This document shows, in pieces, positions 8,242 through 16,742 of a stretch of 44,309 nucleotides of DNA. Where the stretch lies: contig DFLT01000013.1 in the NCBI GenBank assembly GCA_002375465.1, positions 575-44,883 on the forward strand, read 5' to 3'. Position 1 is the first letter of the stretch; every line of letters starts with the position of its first letter. The notes beneath the pieces are model-generated. The model searched no databases and was not told the origin of the DNA. It was given only the letters and a program-made list of their open reading frames with translations. A program made the translations under genes and the position numbers. This DNA is from Alphaproteobacteria bacterium UBA3612. Lineage in GTDB: Bacteria > Pseudomonadota > Alphaproteobacteria > Sphingomonadales > Sphingomonadaceae.

Positions 8242-9312
8242 TTACAAATCGGCTCCGACGGCATCCGCGACGCACTGAAAGCCGTCCGCCTTCAAATGTG
8301 CCGCCAGGCCCTTCAATATGCGGTTGGGCAGGCCGGGCCCCTCGTACACCATGGCAGTATATAGCTGGATCAGGCTGGCCCCCGCACGGATGCGGGCATA
8401 GGCGTCGTCAGCGTTGGAAATGCCCCCTACGCCGATCAACGGCAGGTCTGGGCCCACGGCCTGTCGAAATTCCTTCAGCCGCGCCAGGGCCGGGGCGGTC
8501 AGCGGCCGTCCCGACAGGCCGCCCTCCTCCTCGCGCTGGCGCGATTTCAGATGTGCAGGCCGGTCCGTGGTCGTGTTGGAGATGATGATCCCGCTGACAC
8601 CGCTCTGGCGCGCGACATCGGCTATGTCCGCAACGTCCCCGTCGGACAGATCGGGCGCAACCTTCACAAATAGTGGTATGTCGCGTCCTCCGCGCGCCGC
8701 AAGAGTGCGGGTGAGGAGCTCCGAAAGGGCATCGCGGGACTGAAGTTCCCGCAATCCCGGCGTATTCGGGCTGGAAATATTGACGGTCAAATAGTCTGCG
8801 ACGCCTGCCGCCTTTTCGACGCCCATCACATAGTCTGCGATACGGTCGGACGAATGCTTGTTGGCGCCCACATTGACGCCGATCCGGCCTCGGCCACCGA
8901 TCATTTCCCCGCCGGGTGCCCGATAGGCGCGACGGCGCAGGCGCTTTATTGCCCGGTCGATGCCGTCATTATTGAATCCCAGTCGATTGATGACGGCGCG
9001 ATCAGCCTTCAGGCGAAAGATGCGCGGCTTCGGATTGCCCTCTTGGGCGCGAGGGGTCAGCGTCCCGACTTCGACGAAACCAAAACCCAATCCCAACAGT
9101 GCGCCCGGCACCTCCGCATTCTTGTCGAATCCGGCTGCCATACCCAGGGGATTGAGGAAGCTGAGTCCGGCGACATTTGTTTCAAGCGCGGGATCGACAA
9201 ACCGCCGGGCGGGCAGAAGTCCGGATTTCAGGACGGAGATCGTCGCCCGGTGCGCCCGCTCCGCATCCATCCGGAAGATGAGGGGGCGAGCCAGATGAAA
9301 AGCGTGGGGCAT
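8242..9312 (-). CDS. pyrD: Dihydroorotate dehydrogenase (quinone), class 2
   Basis: PyrD oxidises dihydroorotate to orotate in pyrimidine synthesis and passes electrons to the quinone pool at the inner membrane. The 356-residue length and N-terminal helical segment (residues about 1-40, which bind the membrane and quinone) mark class 2. Visible motifs are GMAAGFDKN near residue 57, GTLTPRAQEGNPKPR, NRLGFNNDG, VNVGANK, NISSPNTPGLREL with catalytic Ser181, KVAPDLSD, NTTTDRP and GVGGI near the FMN phosphate. The ATG at 9312 is preceded by AGGAG. The gene follows the UDP-glucose dehydrogenase gene on the same strand after 65 bases and probably has its own or a shared promoter. Nothing unusual was seen. 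Confidence 0.96.
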   Translation of the reverse strand: MPHAFHLARPLIFRMDAERAHRATISVLKSGLLPARRFVDPALETNVAGLSFLNPLGMAAGFDKNAEVPGALLGLGFGFVEVGTLTPRAQEGNPKPRIFRLKADRAVINRLGFNNDGIDRAIKRLRRRAYRAPGGEMIGGRGRIGVNVGANKHSSDRIADYVMGVEKAAGVADYLTVNISSPNTPGLRELQSRDALSELLTRTLAARGGRDIPLFVKVAPDLSDGDVADIADVARQSGVSGIIISNTTTDRPAHLKSRQREEEGGLSGRPLTAPALARLKEFRQAVGPDLPLIGVGGISNADDAYARIRAGASLIQLYTAMVYEGPGLPNRILKGLAAHLKADGFQCVADAVGADL

Positions 9313-9377
9313 GCGGGCGGCTCCTGTTCGAAAATTAACGCGAATCTGTCCGGCCCACGGATACGCGCCCTACGGTT

Positions 9378-10682
9378 TTATGAGCGCCCAATGCTGGAAT
9401 AGGTAAACCCGGCACTTCGCATATCCTCGGGAGGGTAGACATTTCGAAGGTCAACGAAAACGGGCGACGCCATCGCTGATTTCACCTTCTGCAGATCCAG
9501 GGCACGATATTCGTTCCATTCCGTGATCAGAACGGCGGCATCCGCCCCGGCCAGCGCATCATAGGCCGAACCAGCCATTTCAACCGCGGGCAATAAAGGC
9601 GCCGCCGCTTTCATGGCCGCCGGATCGTGCGCGACCACGGTGGCTCCCGCCTCGATCAGTGCGGCAAGAATGTCGAGCGAAGGCGAATCGCGCATGTCAT
9701 CCGTATTCGGTTTGAAGGCGAGGCCAAGCGCCGCAACCCGCTTACCCTTCGCATTTCCGCCCAGCGCCTTTACCACCCGGTCCGCCATGGCGCGTTTACG
9801 CGCATTGTTTACGTCGACCGTAGCCTGCACGATTTTCAGCGGCGTTCCCGCCTCCTCCGAAGTTCTCAGCAGCGCCAAGGTGTCCTTCGGAAAGCAGGAT
9901 CCGCCATAGCCAGGCCCGGGATGCAGGAATTTGGGACCGATGCGATTGTCGAGGCCGATGCCCTTCGCAACCTCTTGCACATTGGCGCCGACCTGTTCGC
10001 AAAGATCGGCCATCTCATTGATATAACTTATTTTCACCGCCAGAAATGCATTTGCGGCATATTTGATGACTTCCGCCGTTTCCCGCTCCGCAAACTGGAT
10101 CTTCACGTCGCGCAGAGACAGGGGCCGGTAGATGCCGCGCAGGATGCGCTCCGCATGTTCGTCAGCAACGCCGCAAACCACGCGGTCGGGGTGCATGAAA
10201 TCCTTGATGGCCGACCCTTCCCGCAGAAATTCGGGATTGGAGGCAACGCTGATTGCCTTTTCGGGGGCGGTGCGCCGGACGATGGCCTCGACCTCTCGGC
10301 CGGTGCCGACCGGCACTGTCGACTTGTTCACGATCAGGCAGGGGGAGGGGGCCGCCCGCGCGACCTGTTCGGCGGCGGCATATACGAACGACAGATCGGC
10401 ATGGCCGTCGCCGCGCCGGGAGGGCGTGCCCACGGCGATGAACACCGCGTCCGCATCGGCAACCGCCTCGTCTAGGTCGGTGGTGAAGCGCAGACGCCCT
10501 GCCTCCACATTGCGTGCAACCAATCTGTCGAGACCTGGCTCGTAAATCGGAATTTCGCCTGCCTGAAGTCGCTCCACGATTTTCGGATTGACGTCGACAC
10601 AGACGACGTGATGGCCGAATTCCGAAAAGCAGGCTCCCGAAACAAGGCCGACATAGCCGGTGCCGATCATGGTGAGGCGCAT
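9378..10682 (-). CDS. UDP-glucose 6-dehydrogenase
   Basis: The 434-residue enzyme oxidises UDP-glucose twice with NAD+ to UDP-glucuronate, a precursor for capsule, exopolysaccharide and glycolipid. The N-terminal Rossmann motif is MIGTGYVGLVSGACFSEFGH; then come EPGLDRLV, AVGTPS, NKSTVPVGTG and SNPEFLREGSA. The catalytic thiol is Cys263 in GPGYGGSCFPKDT. The C-terminal UDP-binding domain has GLAFKPNTDDMRDSPS. Length and motif order are those of the monofunctional bacterial Ugd/TuaD type. In sphingomonads UDP-glucuronate also feeds glycosphingolipid synthesis, but no glycosyltransferase for that lies next door, so the pathway here is inference. The ATG at 10682 follows a GGGATA stretch. Confidence 0.95.
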   Translation of the reverse strand: MRLTMIGTGYVGLVSGACFSEFGHHVVCVDVNPKIVERLQAGEIPIYEPGLDRLVARNVEAGRLRFTTDLDEAVADADAVFIAVGTPSRRGDGHADLSFVYAAAEQVARAAPSPCLIVNKSTVPVGTGREVEAIVRRTAPEKAISVASNPEFLREGSAIKDFMHPDRVVCGVADEHAERILRGIYRPLSLRDVKIQFAERETAEVIKYAANAFLAVKISYINEMADLCEQVGANVQEVAKGIGLDNRIGPKFLHPGPGYGGSCFPKDTLALLRTSEEAGTPLKIVQATVDVNNARKRAMADRVVKALGGNAKGKRVAALGLAFKPNTDDMRDSPSLDILAALIEAGATVVAHDPAAMKAAAPLLPAVEMAGSAYDALAGADAAVLITEWNEYRALDLQKVKSAMASPVFVDLRNVYPPEDMRSAGFTYSSIGRS

Positions 10683-10834
10683 GGGATATCCCGTTTTTTC
10701 CGAGGTGAGCGATGCCCGTTAGAGCGATGCCGCAGGTTCATCAAGTTGAAGAGCCCCTAAATTCAAACGGGGGCCAACACGACCGGATTTTTGCATTAAC
10801 CTAGAATAAACCGTGCGCGTTTACCCATTTGCGG

Positions 10835-12640
10835 ATGAGTATGCTTGGATTACCACGCCGGCGCCAGTTGGTGCTCTGCGGTTCGTTGGGCGCCGCCTAT
10901 TTCGGCGCGGCCGTTCTTGGAATTCTGCTGACAAGGAACCTGGGCGGCATCGCCACGATCTGGCCAGCCAGCGGCGTCCTGCTGGCGACGCTGATCCTGT
11001 CATGGCGGGGCCACTGGCCAGGCTATTTAGCAACGGTTGCCATTGCCAGCGTTGCAGCGAATATGGTGGGCGGCGCCAGCGCGCCGGTCGCTGCTGCATA
11101 TACGATCGCGAACATCTGCGAAGGACTTCTGGCGGCGACGCTGCTGCGTCAGGAGGGCGCGCGGCATGTATCCGTACTCCGCTTCGGCTCGTTGGTTCGC
11201 CTGTTGGGGGCGTCTGCCATTGCGGGACTGCTTAGCGCCACCCTGGCGACATTGCTGACCGGTGGCACGACAGGGTTTTTCCTGTCATGGATGTGCACGG
11301 TTTTCCTGGGCATGATGATCACGACGCCACTGCTGCTGGCGTTGGTCAGCTTGACGGAACGCGGCACGCGCGCGGATATCGTGCGCAAAACCGCACCAGA
11401 GGCGACGTTGATCGGCCTGGCGACGCTGGCAGTGTCCCTCATCACCTTTGGCCAGACATCGCTGCCGATCCTGTTTCTGCCGCCGTTTGCGGTTCTGGCC
11501 GCCACCTATCGGCTGGGTCCATTCGGTGCCGCCGCCAGCGTAATGATCGTCGCCATCACCGGCGCCTTCCTGACAGGAGAGGGGAGCGGCCCCATTCAGT
11601 TCATCGGCGGCACCGAGGCGATGCGGTTCTATTTTTTGCAATTCTATCTGCTGGTTCTGCTGCTCAGCGCGTTCCCGATAGCGGTGCTGTTGAATGCGCG
11701 TACGCGGCTGATCCGCAAATTGGAAAACGCCAACACGATGCTCAGCCAGGCGGAAATGATCGCCGCCGTGGGTCATTGGCGCTTGAACATGGTTCAGAAA
11801 ACGTTGTTCTGGTCGCCCGAGGTGTATCGCATTTACGGCCTGCCCCAAGGATCGGCGGTGGTTCCAAACGAGGGCCTGAACGCCTTTCTGGAGGAAGATC
11901 GTATCGCAATTGAGGCGGTCCTGGAAAAAAGCATGGCGACAGGCGCGCCCTTCGATTTCGAGGGCAGGATCGTGCGTCCGGACGGCAGCATCCGCATCGT
12001 CCGGTCCTATGGGCAGCCCGAATTCAACATGAAGGGCGAAGCGACTGCAATGTTCGGTATCTTCCGCGATATCACCAGGGACGTTCAGGCGCGGGCGCAA
12101 TTGCTGGAAGCGCGCGAACTGGCGGAGGAGGCGACCGCTGCCGCCCTGCGCCTGGCCAATACCGACGAATTGACCGATTTGCCGAACCGTCGCCGTACAA
12201 TCGCCGCCCTGACCGAAGCCGTGGAGCTGGCAGAGTCGACGGGAGAGGCGATGTCGGTCGCAATCTTCGACATCGACCGGTTCAAGGCGATCAACGACAC
12301 CTATGGACATGATGTCGGCGACGAGATTATCGTTCACGTGGCGCAGACAGCAGCCCGCTCGGTTCGGGAACAAGACCTTGTCGGTCGCCTGGGTGGGGAG
12401 GAATTTGTCATCATCCTACCGATCGCCGACGCGGCAACCGCCCGCGGCGTCGCCGAACGCGTGCGCACCAGTATCGAGCGCGCGGATAAAAACAACGCCG
12501 CACTGCCCTCAGCCACGATCAGCGTTGGCGTCGCTACGTTCAGCCCAGGCTGTGACGCGGACACCCTCCTCAGAAGGGCGGACAAAGCCCTGTACGAAGC
12601 GAAGAATTCAGGCCGCAATACCCTGCGTTTCGCGGCCTGA
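10835..12640 (+). CDS. Membrane diguanylate cyclase: MASE1, PAS and GGDEF domains
   Basis: The product (about 601 residues) makes cyclic di-GMP from two GTP. Residues 1-290 hold a multi-helix MASE1-type sensor domain with an early IWPASGVLLATLILS segment; residues about 308-420 are a PAS domain ending in FGIFRDITRD; residues about 440-600 are the cyclase. The active site is GGEEF (520-524). The inhibitory-site motif RxxD is present as REQD at 511-514, five residues before GGEEF, so product feedback is likely. The start is uncertain: TTG at 10829, ATG at 10835 and ATG at 10841 are in frame and none has a strong ribosome site. A GC-rich inverted repeat (12609-12616 with 12632-12639) spans the stop. 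The gene ends 6 bases from the convergent malate synthase gene. Confidence 0.93.
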   Translation: MSMLGLPRRRQLVLCGSLGAAYFGAAVLGILLTRNLGGIATIWPASGVLLATLILSWRGHWPGYLATVAIASVAANMVGGASAPVAAAYTIANICEGLLAATLLRQEGARHVSVLRFGSLVRLLGASAIAGLLSATLATLLTGGTTGFFLSWMCTVFLGMMITTPLLLALVSLTERGTRADIVRKTAPEATLIGLATLAVSLITFGQTSLPILFLPPFAVLAATYRLGPFGAAASVMIVAITGAFLTGEGSGPIQFIGGTEAMRFYFLQFYLLVLLLSAFPIAVLLNARTRLIRKLENANTMLSQAEMIAAVGHWRLNMVQKTLFWSPEVYRIYGLPQGSAVVPNEGLNAFLEEDRIAIEAVLEKSMATGAPFDFEGRIVRPDGSIRIVRSYGQPEFNMKGEATAMFGIFRDITRDVQARAQLLEARELAEEATAAALRLANTDELTDLPNRRRTIAALTEAVELAESTGEAMSVAIFDIDRFKAINDTYGHDVGDEIIVHVAQTAARSVREQDLVGRLGGEEFVIILPIADAATARGVAERVRTSIERADKNNAALPSATISVGVATFSPGCDADTLLRRADKALYEAKNSGRNTLRFAA

Positions 12641-12646
12641 CCGGAC

Positions 12647-14761
12647 CTAGGCCTTCGCCTTCTGTCGCCATTCGGTTAGCAGGAATTCGGTGTAGCCATT
12701 CGGCTGTGCCGCACCCTTCAGGACCAGCGCCTCTGCCGCGCGATAGGCGGGGCCGGAAAAGCCCGGCGCCATGGGGGTGTAGGTGGGGTCGTTCGCATTC
12801 TGCCGGTCGACGACCTCCGCCATTTTGTGCAGCGTCTTTCTGACCTGCTTTTCAGTGACAACGCCGTGCAGCAGCCAATTGGCGATATGCTGGGCGCTGA
12901 TGCGCAGGGTGGCGCGGTCTTCCATCAGACCGACATCGTGAACGTCGGGTACCTTTGAACAGCCGACGCCCGCATCGACCCAGCGAACGACATAGCCCAA
13001 AATGCCCTGGCAATTATTCTCAAGCTCCTCGGCTATTTCGTCTGCCGACCAATTATGGCCCTGGGCAAGCGGCGGCGTCAGAAGGTCGCCGAGGCGCCCG
13101 GTTACCGGGTCGCGCGCCAGTTCATCCTGCCGTGCGAGCACATCCTCCTGATGATAATGCAGCGCATGCAGCGTGGCGGCCGTGGGGCTGGGCACCCAGG
13201 CGCAGGTGGCGCCCGCGCGCAAATGACCGATCTTCTGTTCCATCATGTCGGCCATCATGTCGGGCGCGGCCCACATGCCCTTGCCAATCTGCGCCTTCCC
13301 CTTCAGCCCGCAGGCGAGGCCGATGCCGACATTGCAAGCCTCATAGGCGTCGATCCACGGATCCTGCTTGATATTGGCCTTTCGCTTGACCGCGCCGCCC
13401 TTCATCACCGTGTGGATTTCATCGCCGGTACGGTCGAGAAAGCCGGTATTGATGAAGACGAGGCGCTTCCTGGCCGCATGGATGCAGGCGGCGAGATTGG
13501 CGCTGGTGCGGCGTTCCTCGTCCATGACGCCGATCTTCAGCGTGTTGGGCGCCATGCCGAGGATCTTTTCGACCCGGTCGAACAGATCGCAGGCAAAGGC
13601 GACCTCTTCCGGGCCGTGCAGCTTTGGCTTGACGATATAGACGGACCCTTCGCGGCTGTTCGTGCCCTGGTCGTGCAGGGCGCAGAGCGCGGTGATGGCG
13701 GCGTCGACCAGCGTTTCGGGAACCTTGTTGCCATTGGCGTCGCGCACCATGTCGGTCATCAGATGATGGCCCACATTGCGGACCAGCAGCATCGACCGCC
13801 CCATCAGTGTCAGCGTGGAATCGTCGCGCGCAGTATAGTCCCTGTCCTTAGCAAGCGCGCGGGTGAAGGTCTTGCCTCCTTTCGTGACGCTTTCGGAAAG
13901 GTCGCCCTGCATCAGGCCCAGCCAGTTTCCATAGGCCAGCACCTTGTCCTCCGCATCGACGGCGGCGACACTGTCTTCGCAGTCGATGATGGTGGAAATC
14001 GCGGATTCCACCAGGATATCCGCCACGCCTGCCTTGTCCGTCTTGCCGATGGGGCTGTCCCGGTCGATCTGGATTTCGATGTGCAGACCGTTGTTCTTCA
14101 GAAGAATGGCGGTGGGGGCGTCCGCATCCCCGCGCCAGCCGACGAACTGTTCCGGCTGCTTCAGCGTCGGCGCCAGCTGGCCACCGACCACCTTGTACGC
14201 CGGCAGGCGATCATGGGTGGTGGACGCCAGCTTGAAATTCTTGTCCAGGAAAGCCTTGGCATAGGCGATGACCTGCTGCCCCCGGTCGGCATCATAGTCG
14301 CCTGCGGGCGGCGGCGATCCCAGCACATCGGTGCCGTAAAGGGCATCGTAAAGGCTGCCCCAGCGCGCATTGGCCGCATTCAGCGCATAGCGGGCATTGG
14401 TAACGGGCACGACCAGCTGTGGGCCGGGGATTGTGGACAGCTCGGGATCGACGTTCCTCGTCTCGATCTTGAAGGGCTTGGGAGCCTCGACGAGATAGCC
14501 AATGCGGGTCAGTTCCTTGATCTGGGCATCCACATCCAGTGGCTGGCCCTTTTGCCGGGCATAATATTCGTCCAGCAGTTTTTGCAGCACATCCCGCTTT
14601 GACAGCAGCTTTGCATTCACCGGCGCCAGATCGCGGACGATGGCGGACAGGCCGTTCCAGAATGCGTCCTTGTCGACGGTGGTGCCGGGCAGGGCGCGGT
14701 TCTCGACAAACTCGATCAGGCGGTCGTCAACGCTGATGTTCGCACGTGTGCTGTGGGTCAT
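12647..14761 (-). CDS. glcB: Malate synthase G
   Basis: Malate synthase condenses glyoxylate with acetyl-CoA to give malate, the second step of the glyoxylate shunt used for growth on acetate, fatty acids or glycolate. At 704 residues it matches the long monomeric G isoform (about 720 residues) rather than the shorter A isoform. Recognisable segments are ANARWGSLYDALYGTD, ESAISTIIDCEDSVAAVDAEDK with acidic metal-site residues, the conserved RNVGHHLMTDMV, a central GVMDEERRTS, GKGMWAAPDMMADMM, and HLRAGATCAWVPSPTAATLHAL. No isocitrate lyase or glycolate genes lie in the window. The ATG at 14761 is preceded by a weak AAGG. It lies 93 bases after recJ on the same strand. Confidence 0.95.
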   Translation of the reverse strand: MTHSTRANISVDDRLIEFVENRALPGTTVDKDAFWNGLSAIVRDLAPVNAKLLSKRDVLQKLLDEYYARQKGQPLDVDAQIKELTRIGYLVEAPKPFKIETRNVDPELSTIPGPQLVVPVTNARYALNAANARWGSLYDALYGTDVLGSPPPAGDYDADRGQQVIAYAKAFLDKNFKLASTTHDRLPAYKVVGGQLAPTLKQPEQFVGWRGDADAPTAILLKNNGLHIEIQIDRDSPIGKTDKAGVADILVESAISTIIDCEDSVAAVDAEDKVLAYGNWLGLMQGDLSESVTKGGKTFTRALAKDRDYTARDDSTLTLMGRSMLLVRNVGHHLMTDMVRDANGNKVPETLVDAAITALCALHDQGTNSREGSVYIVKPKLHGPEEVAFACDLFDRVEKILGMAPNTLKIGVMDEERRTSANLAACIHAARKRLVFINTGFLDRTGDEIHTVMKGGAVKRKANIKQDPWIDAYEACNVGIGLACGLKGKAQIGKGMWAAPDMMADMMEQKIGHLRAGATCAWVPSPTAATLHALHYHQEDVLARQDELARDPVTGRLGDLLTPPLAQGHNWSADEIAEELENNCQGILGYVVRWVDAGVGCSKVPDVHDVGLMEDRATLRISAQHIANWLLHGVVTEKQVRKTLHKMAEVVDRQNANDPTYTPMAPGFSGPAYRAAEALVLKGAAQPNGYTEFLLTEWRQKAKA

Positions 14762-14854
14762 GTCTGGCCTTGATTTAGATGTAGAGACTGGATGTGTGCG
14801 ACGCCGCTACAGGAAAGCGCCGATTCTCGCTACCTCGACGACAAAATGGAGGCT

Positions 14855-16606
14855 TCAGGCCCAGGCGGCATCCTCCAGATGCAGTTCCGCGCGCGGCGTC
14901 GCGTTCCAGTCATCGCGCTTTACCCGGCCTGCGACGTAAAGGCGCCGTCCGGCCGCCGTCAGGATGGCGGCGCCCAGCGGCGTATCCTCTGCACGAAAGG
15001 CGATAGCCTTCATTCTGCGCCCGTCGGCGCCAGCCAATACCGCGCGGACATGTCCGCTGCCCACAACGCCGCAATCGACGACCGTGACCGGTCCCGCGGC
15101 GATACGGGGGGCTGGCCAGCCGGCACCGTAGGGTGCCGCCGCCTCCAGTTCCTCCGCCAGGTCTGGCGTCACGCCGCCCGGTGCCAGGGCCAAGTCGAGG
15201 TCGAGCGACCGCTCTCCCTCAGCCTGCGCGACCTGCTTTGCCAGGCGTTCGCACAGGAAGTCGGCCAGACGCTCGACGCCATCGGCCTGCACCGTCAGCC
15301 CCGCCGCCATTGCATGCCCGCCCCCGGCAGAAATCAGTCCGTGCTCTTTTGCGGACAGGATGGCCCCGCCCAAATCGACGCCCGCAATCGAGCGACCGGA
15401 CCCCTTGCCGACGCCCTGTTCATCCGTGCCTATAACGATGGCAGGGCGGCCGAGCCGGTCCTTCAGGCGGCTGGCGGCAATGCCGATCACACCGGGGTGC
15501 CAGCCTGCGCCCGACACGACGACCACGGGCATGTTGCCCGCGCGGTCAGCAGCGGCCAGCGCGCCTTCGGTCACGTCGGCCTCAATGGCGCGGCGTTCCT
15601 GGTTCAGACGATTTAGCTCTTCAGCAAGGCCGGTGCATTCCTCGTCGCCTTCGCTGGTCAGCAGCCGCACACCCAGGTCGGCCCGGCCCACGCGGCCACC
15701 GGCATTGATGCGGGGGCCAAGTGCGAAGCCGAGATCGCCCGCGCCCGGGGAACGTTCGAGTCCCGCAGCGGCGGTCAACGCTGCAAGACCGCGATTTCCA
15801 CGCGCGGCCATGATCTTCAGGCCCTGTGCGACAAAAGCGCGGTTAAGTCCGGTCAGGGGGACCACATCGGCAACCGTGCCGAGCGCAACGAGGTCGAGGA
15901 GGCCCATCAGATTCGGCTCTGCCTGCGCCTTGAAATGGCCGCGCCCCCTCAGGTCGCGCGACACGGCCACCGCCAGGAGGAATGCCATGCCCACTGCCGC
16001 AAGATGACCGTATGCCGCCGCCTCCACGCACTCATCCATCCGGTTCGGATTGACGATGGCAATGGCGGGCGGCAGCGCGGTCGATGCCTTGTGATGGTCG
16101 ACGACGATCACTTCCAAACCGCAGGCCTCGGCAGCCTCCAGCGCCGCGAAACCCTGTGTGCCGCAATCAACGCAGATGACGAGGTCCGCGCCGGATTCCT
16201 TCAATGCCGACAGGGCGCTGGCACTGGGCCCGTAGCCTTCCAGCAGGCGGTCGGGGATATAATGGCCGACAGTGCCCCCACATGCCTTGATGTGACGAAT
16301 CAAAAGGGCGGCGCTGGTCGCGCCGTCGACGTCATAATCGCCAAAAATGACGATCCGTTCGCCCTTCAAAATCGCATCGGCCGTACGGCGGGCGGCGACA
16401 TCCATGCCGAGGAAGATGGAAGGGTCGGGCAAAAGGTCGCGGATCGTCGGCGCGCGCAGCCTCTCGATGCTGTCTGCATGTGCACCGCGGGCCAGGAATA
16501 ATTGCCGCACCAGATCGTGGCCTGTTTCCGTCGCCCGCCCTCCGCGCCAGCGCCAGCTGCGCCCCGAGACCGATTCGCTGATACCAAAAACGGAATTGTT
16601 CATCAT
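14855..16606 (-). CDS. recJ: Single-stranded-DNA-specific exonuclease RecJ
   Basis: RecJ degrades single-stranded DNA 5' to 3' in recombination, mismatch repair and base excision repair. The 583-residue length is normal. DHH-family motifs are present: FGDYDVDGATS (Asp90, Asp92, Asp94), VICVDCGTQG around residue 147, VVDHH (170-172), and in the DHHA1 part GWHPGVIGIAASRLKD and SGRSIAGVDL. The C-terminal OB-fold region follows. Two adjacent ATG codons (16606 and 16603) sit after AGCGGAAA; I used the first. The gene stands on its own apart from malate synthase downstream, to which it has no functional link. Confidence 0.95.
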   Translation of the reverse strand: MMNNSVFGISESVSGRSWRWRGGRATETGHDLVRQLFLARGAHADSIERLRAPTIRDLLPDPSIFLGMDVAARRTADAILKGERIVIFGDYDVDGATSAALLIRHIKACGGTVGHYIPDRLLEGYGPSASALSALKESGADLVICVDCGTQGFAALEAAEACGLEVIVVDHHKASTALPPAIAIVNPNRMDECVEAAAYGHLAAVGMAFLLAVAVSRDLRGRGHFKAQAEPNLMGLLDLVALGTVADVVPLTGLNRAFVAQGLKIMAARGNRGLAALTAAAGLERSPGAGDLGFALGPRINAGGRVGRADLGVRLLTSEGDEECTGLAEELNRLNQERRAIEADVTEGALAAADRAGNMPVVVVSGAGWHPGVIGIAASRLKDRLGRPAIVIGTDEQGVGKGSGRSIAGVDLGGAILSAKEHGLISAGGGHAMAAGLTVQADGVERLADFLCERLAKQVAQAEGERSLDLDLALAPGGVTPDLAEELEAAAPYGAGWPAPRIAAGPVTVVDCGVVGSGHVRAVLAGADGRRMKAIAFRAEDTPLGAAILTAAGRRLYVAGRVKRDDWNATPRAELHLEDAAWA

Positions 16607-16742
16607 TTTCCGCTTTTAGAAGGAGACGGGCGGTTTGGGAATCCTTTGACGCGGGTGATCCATTCGGCAACACATGGCGCGGAGCTGCGTTGCTGTTGGC
16701 AATGTTGCAATTTGGGGGGCACTTGGTGCACGTGACTCAGCT

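Noticed and set aside
10707..10731. Ten-base direct repeat GAGCGATGCC, twice, 15 bases apart
   Set aside because: Only two short copies before the UDP-glucose dehydrogenase and cyclase genes, with no symmetry or box match; likely chance in GC-rich DNA.
13055..14602. Long open frame on the plus strand opposite malate synthase G
   Set aside because: It is the mirror of a strongly coding GC-rich gene, has no family motif and covers an essential enzyme with clear homology on the other strand. The same reasoning removes the long frames opposite other genes, for example 16737-18116, 32716-33852 and 37441-38271.
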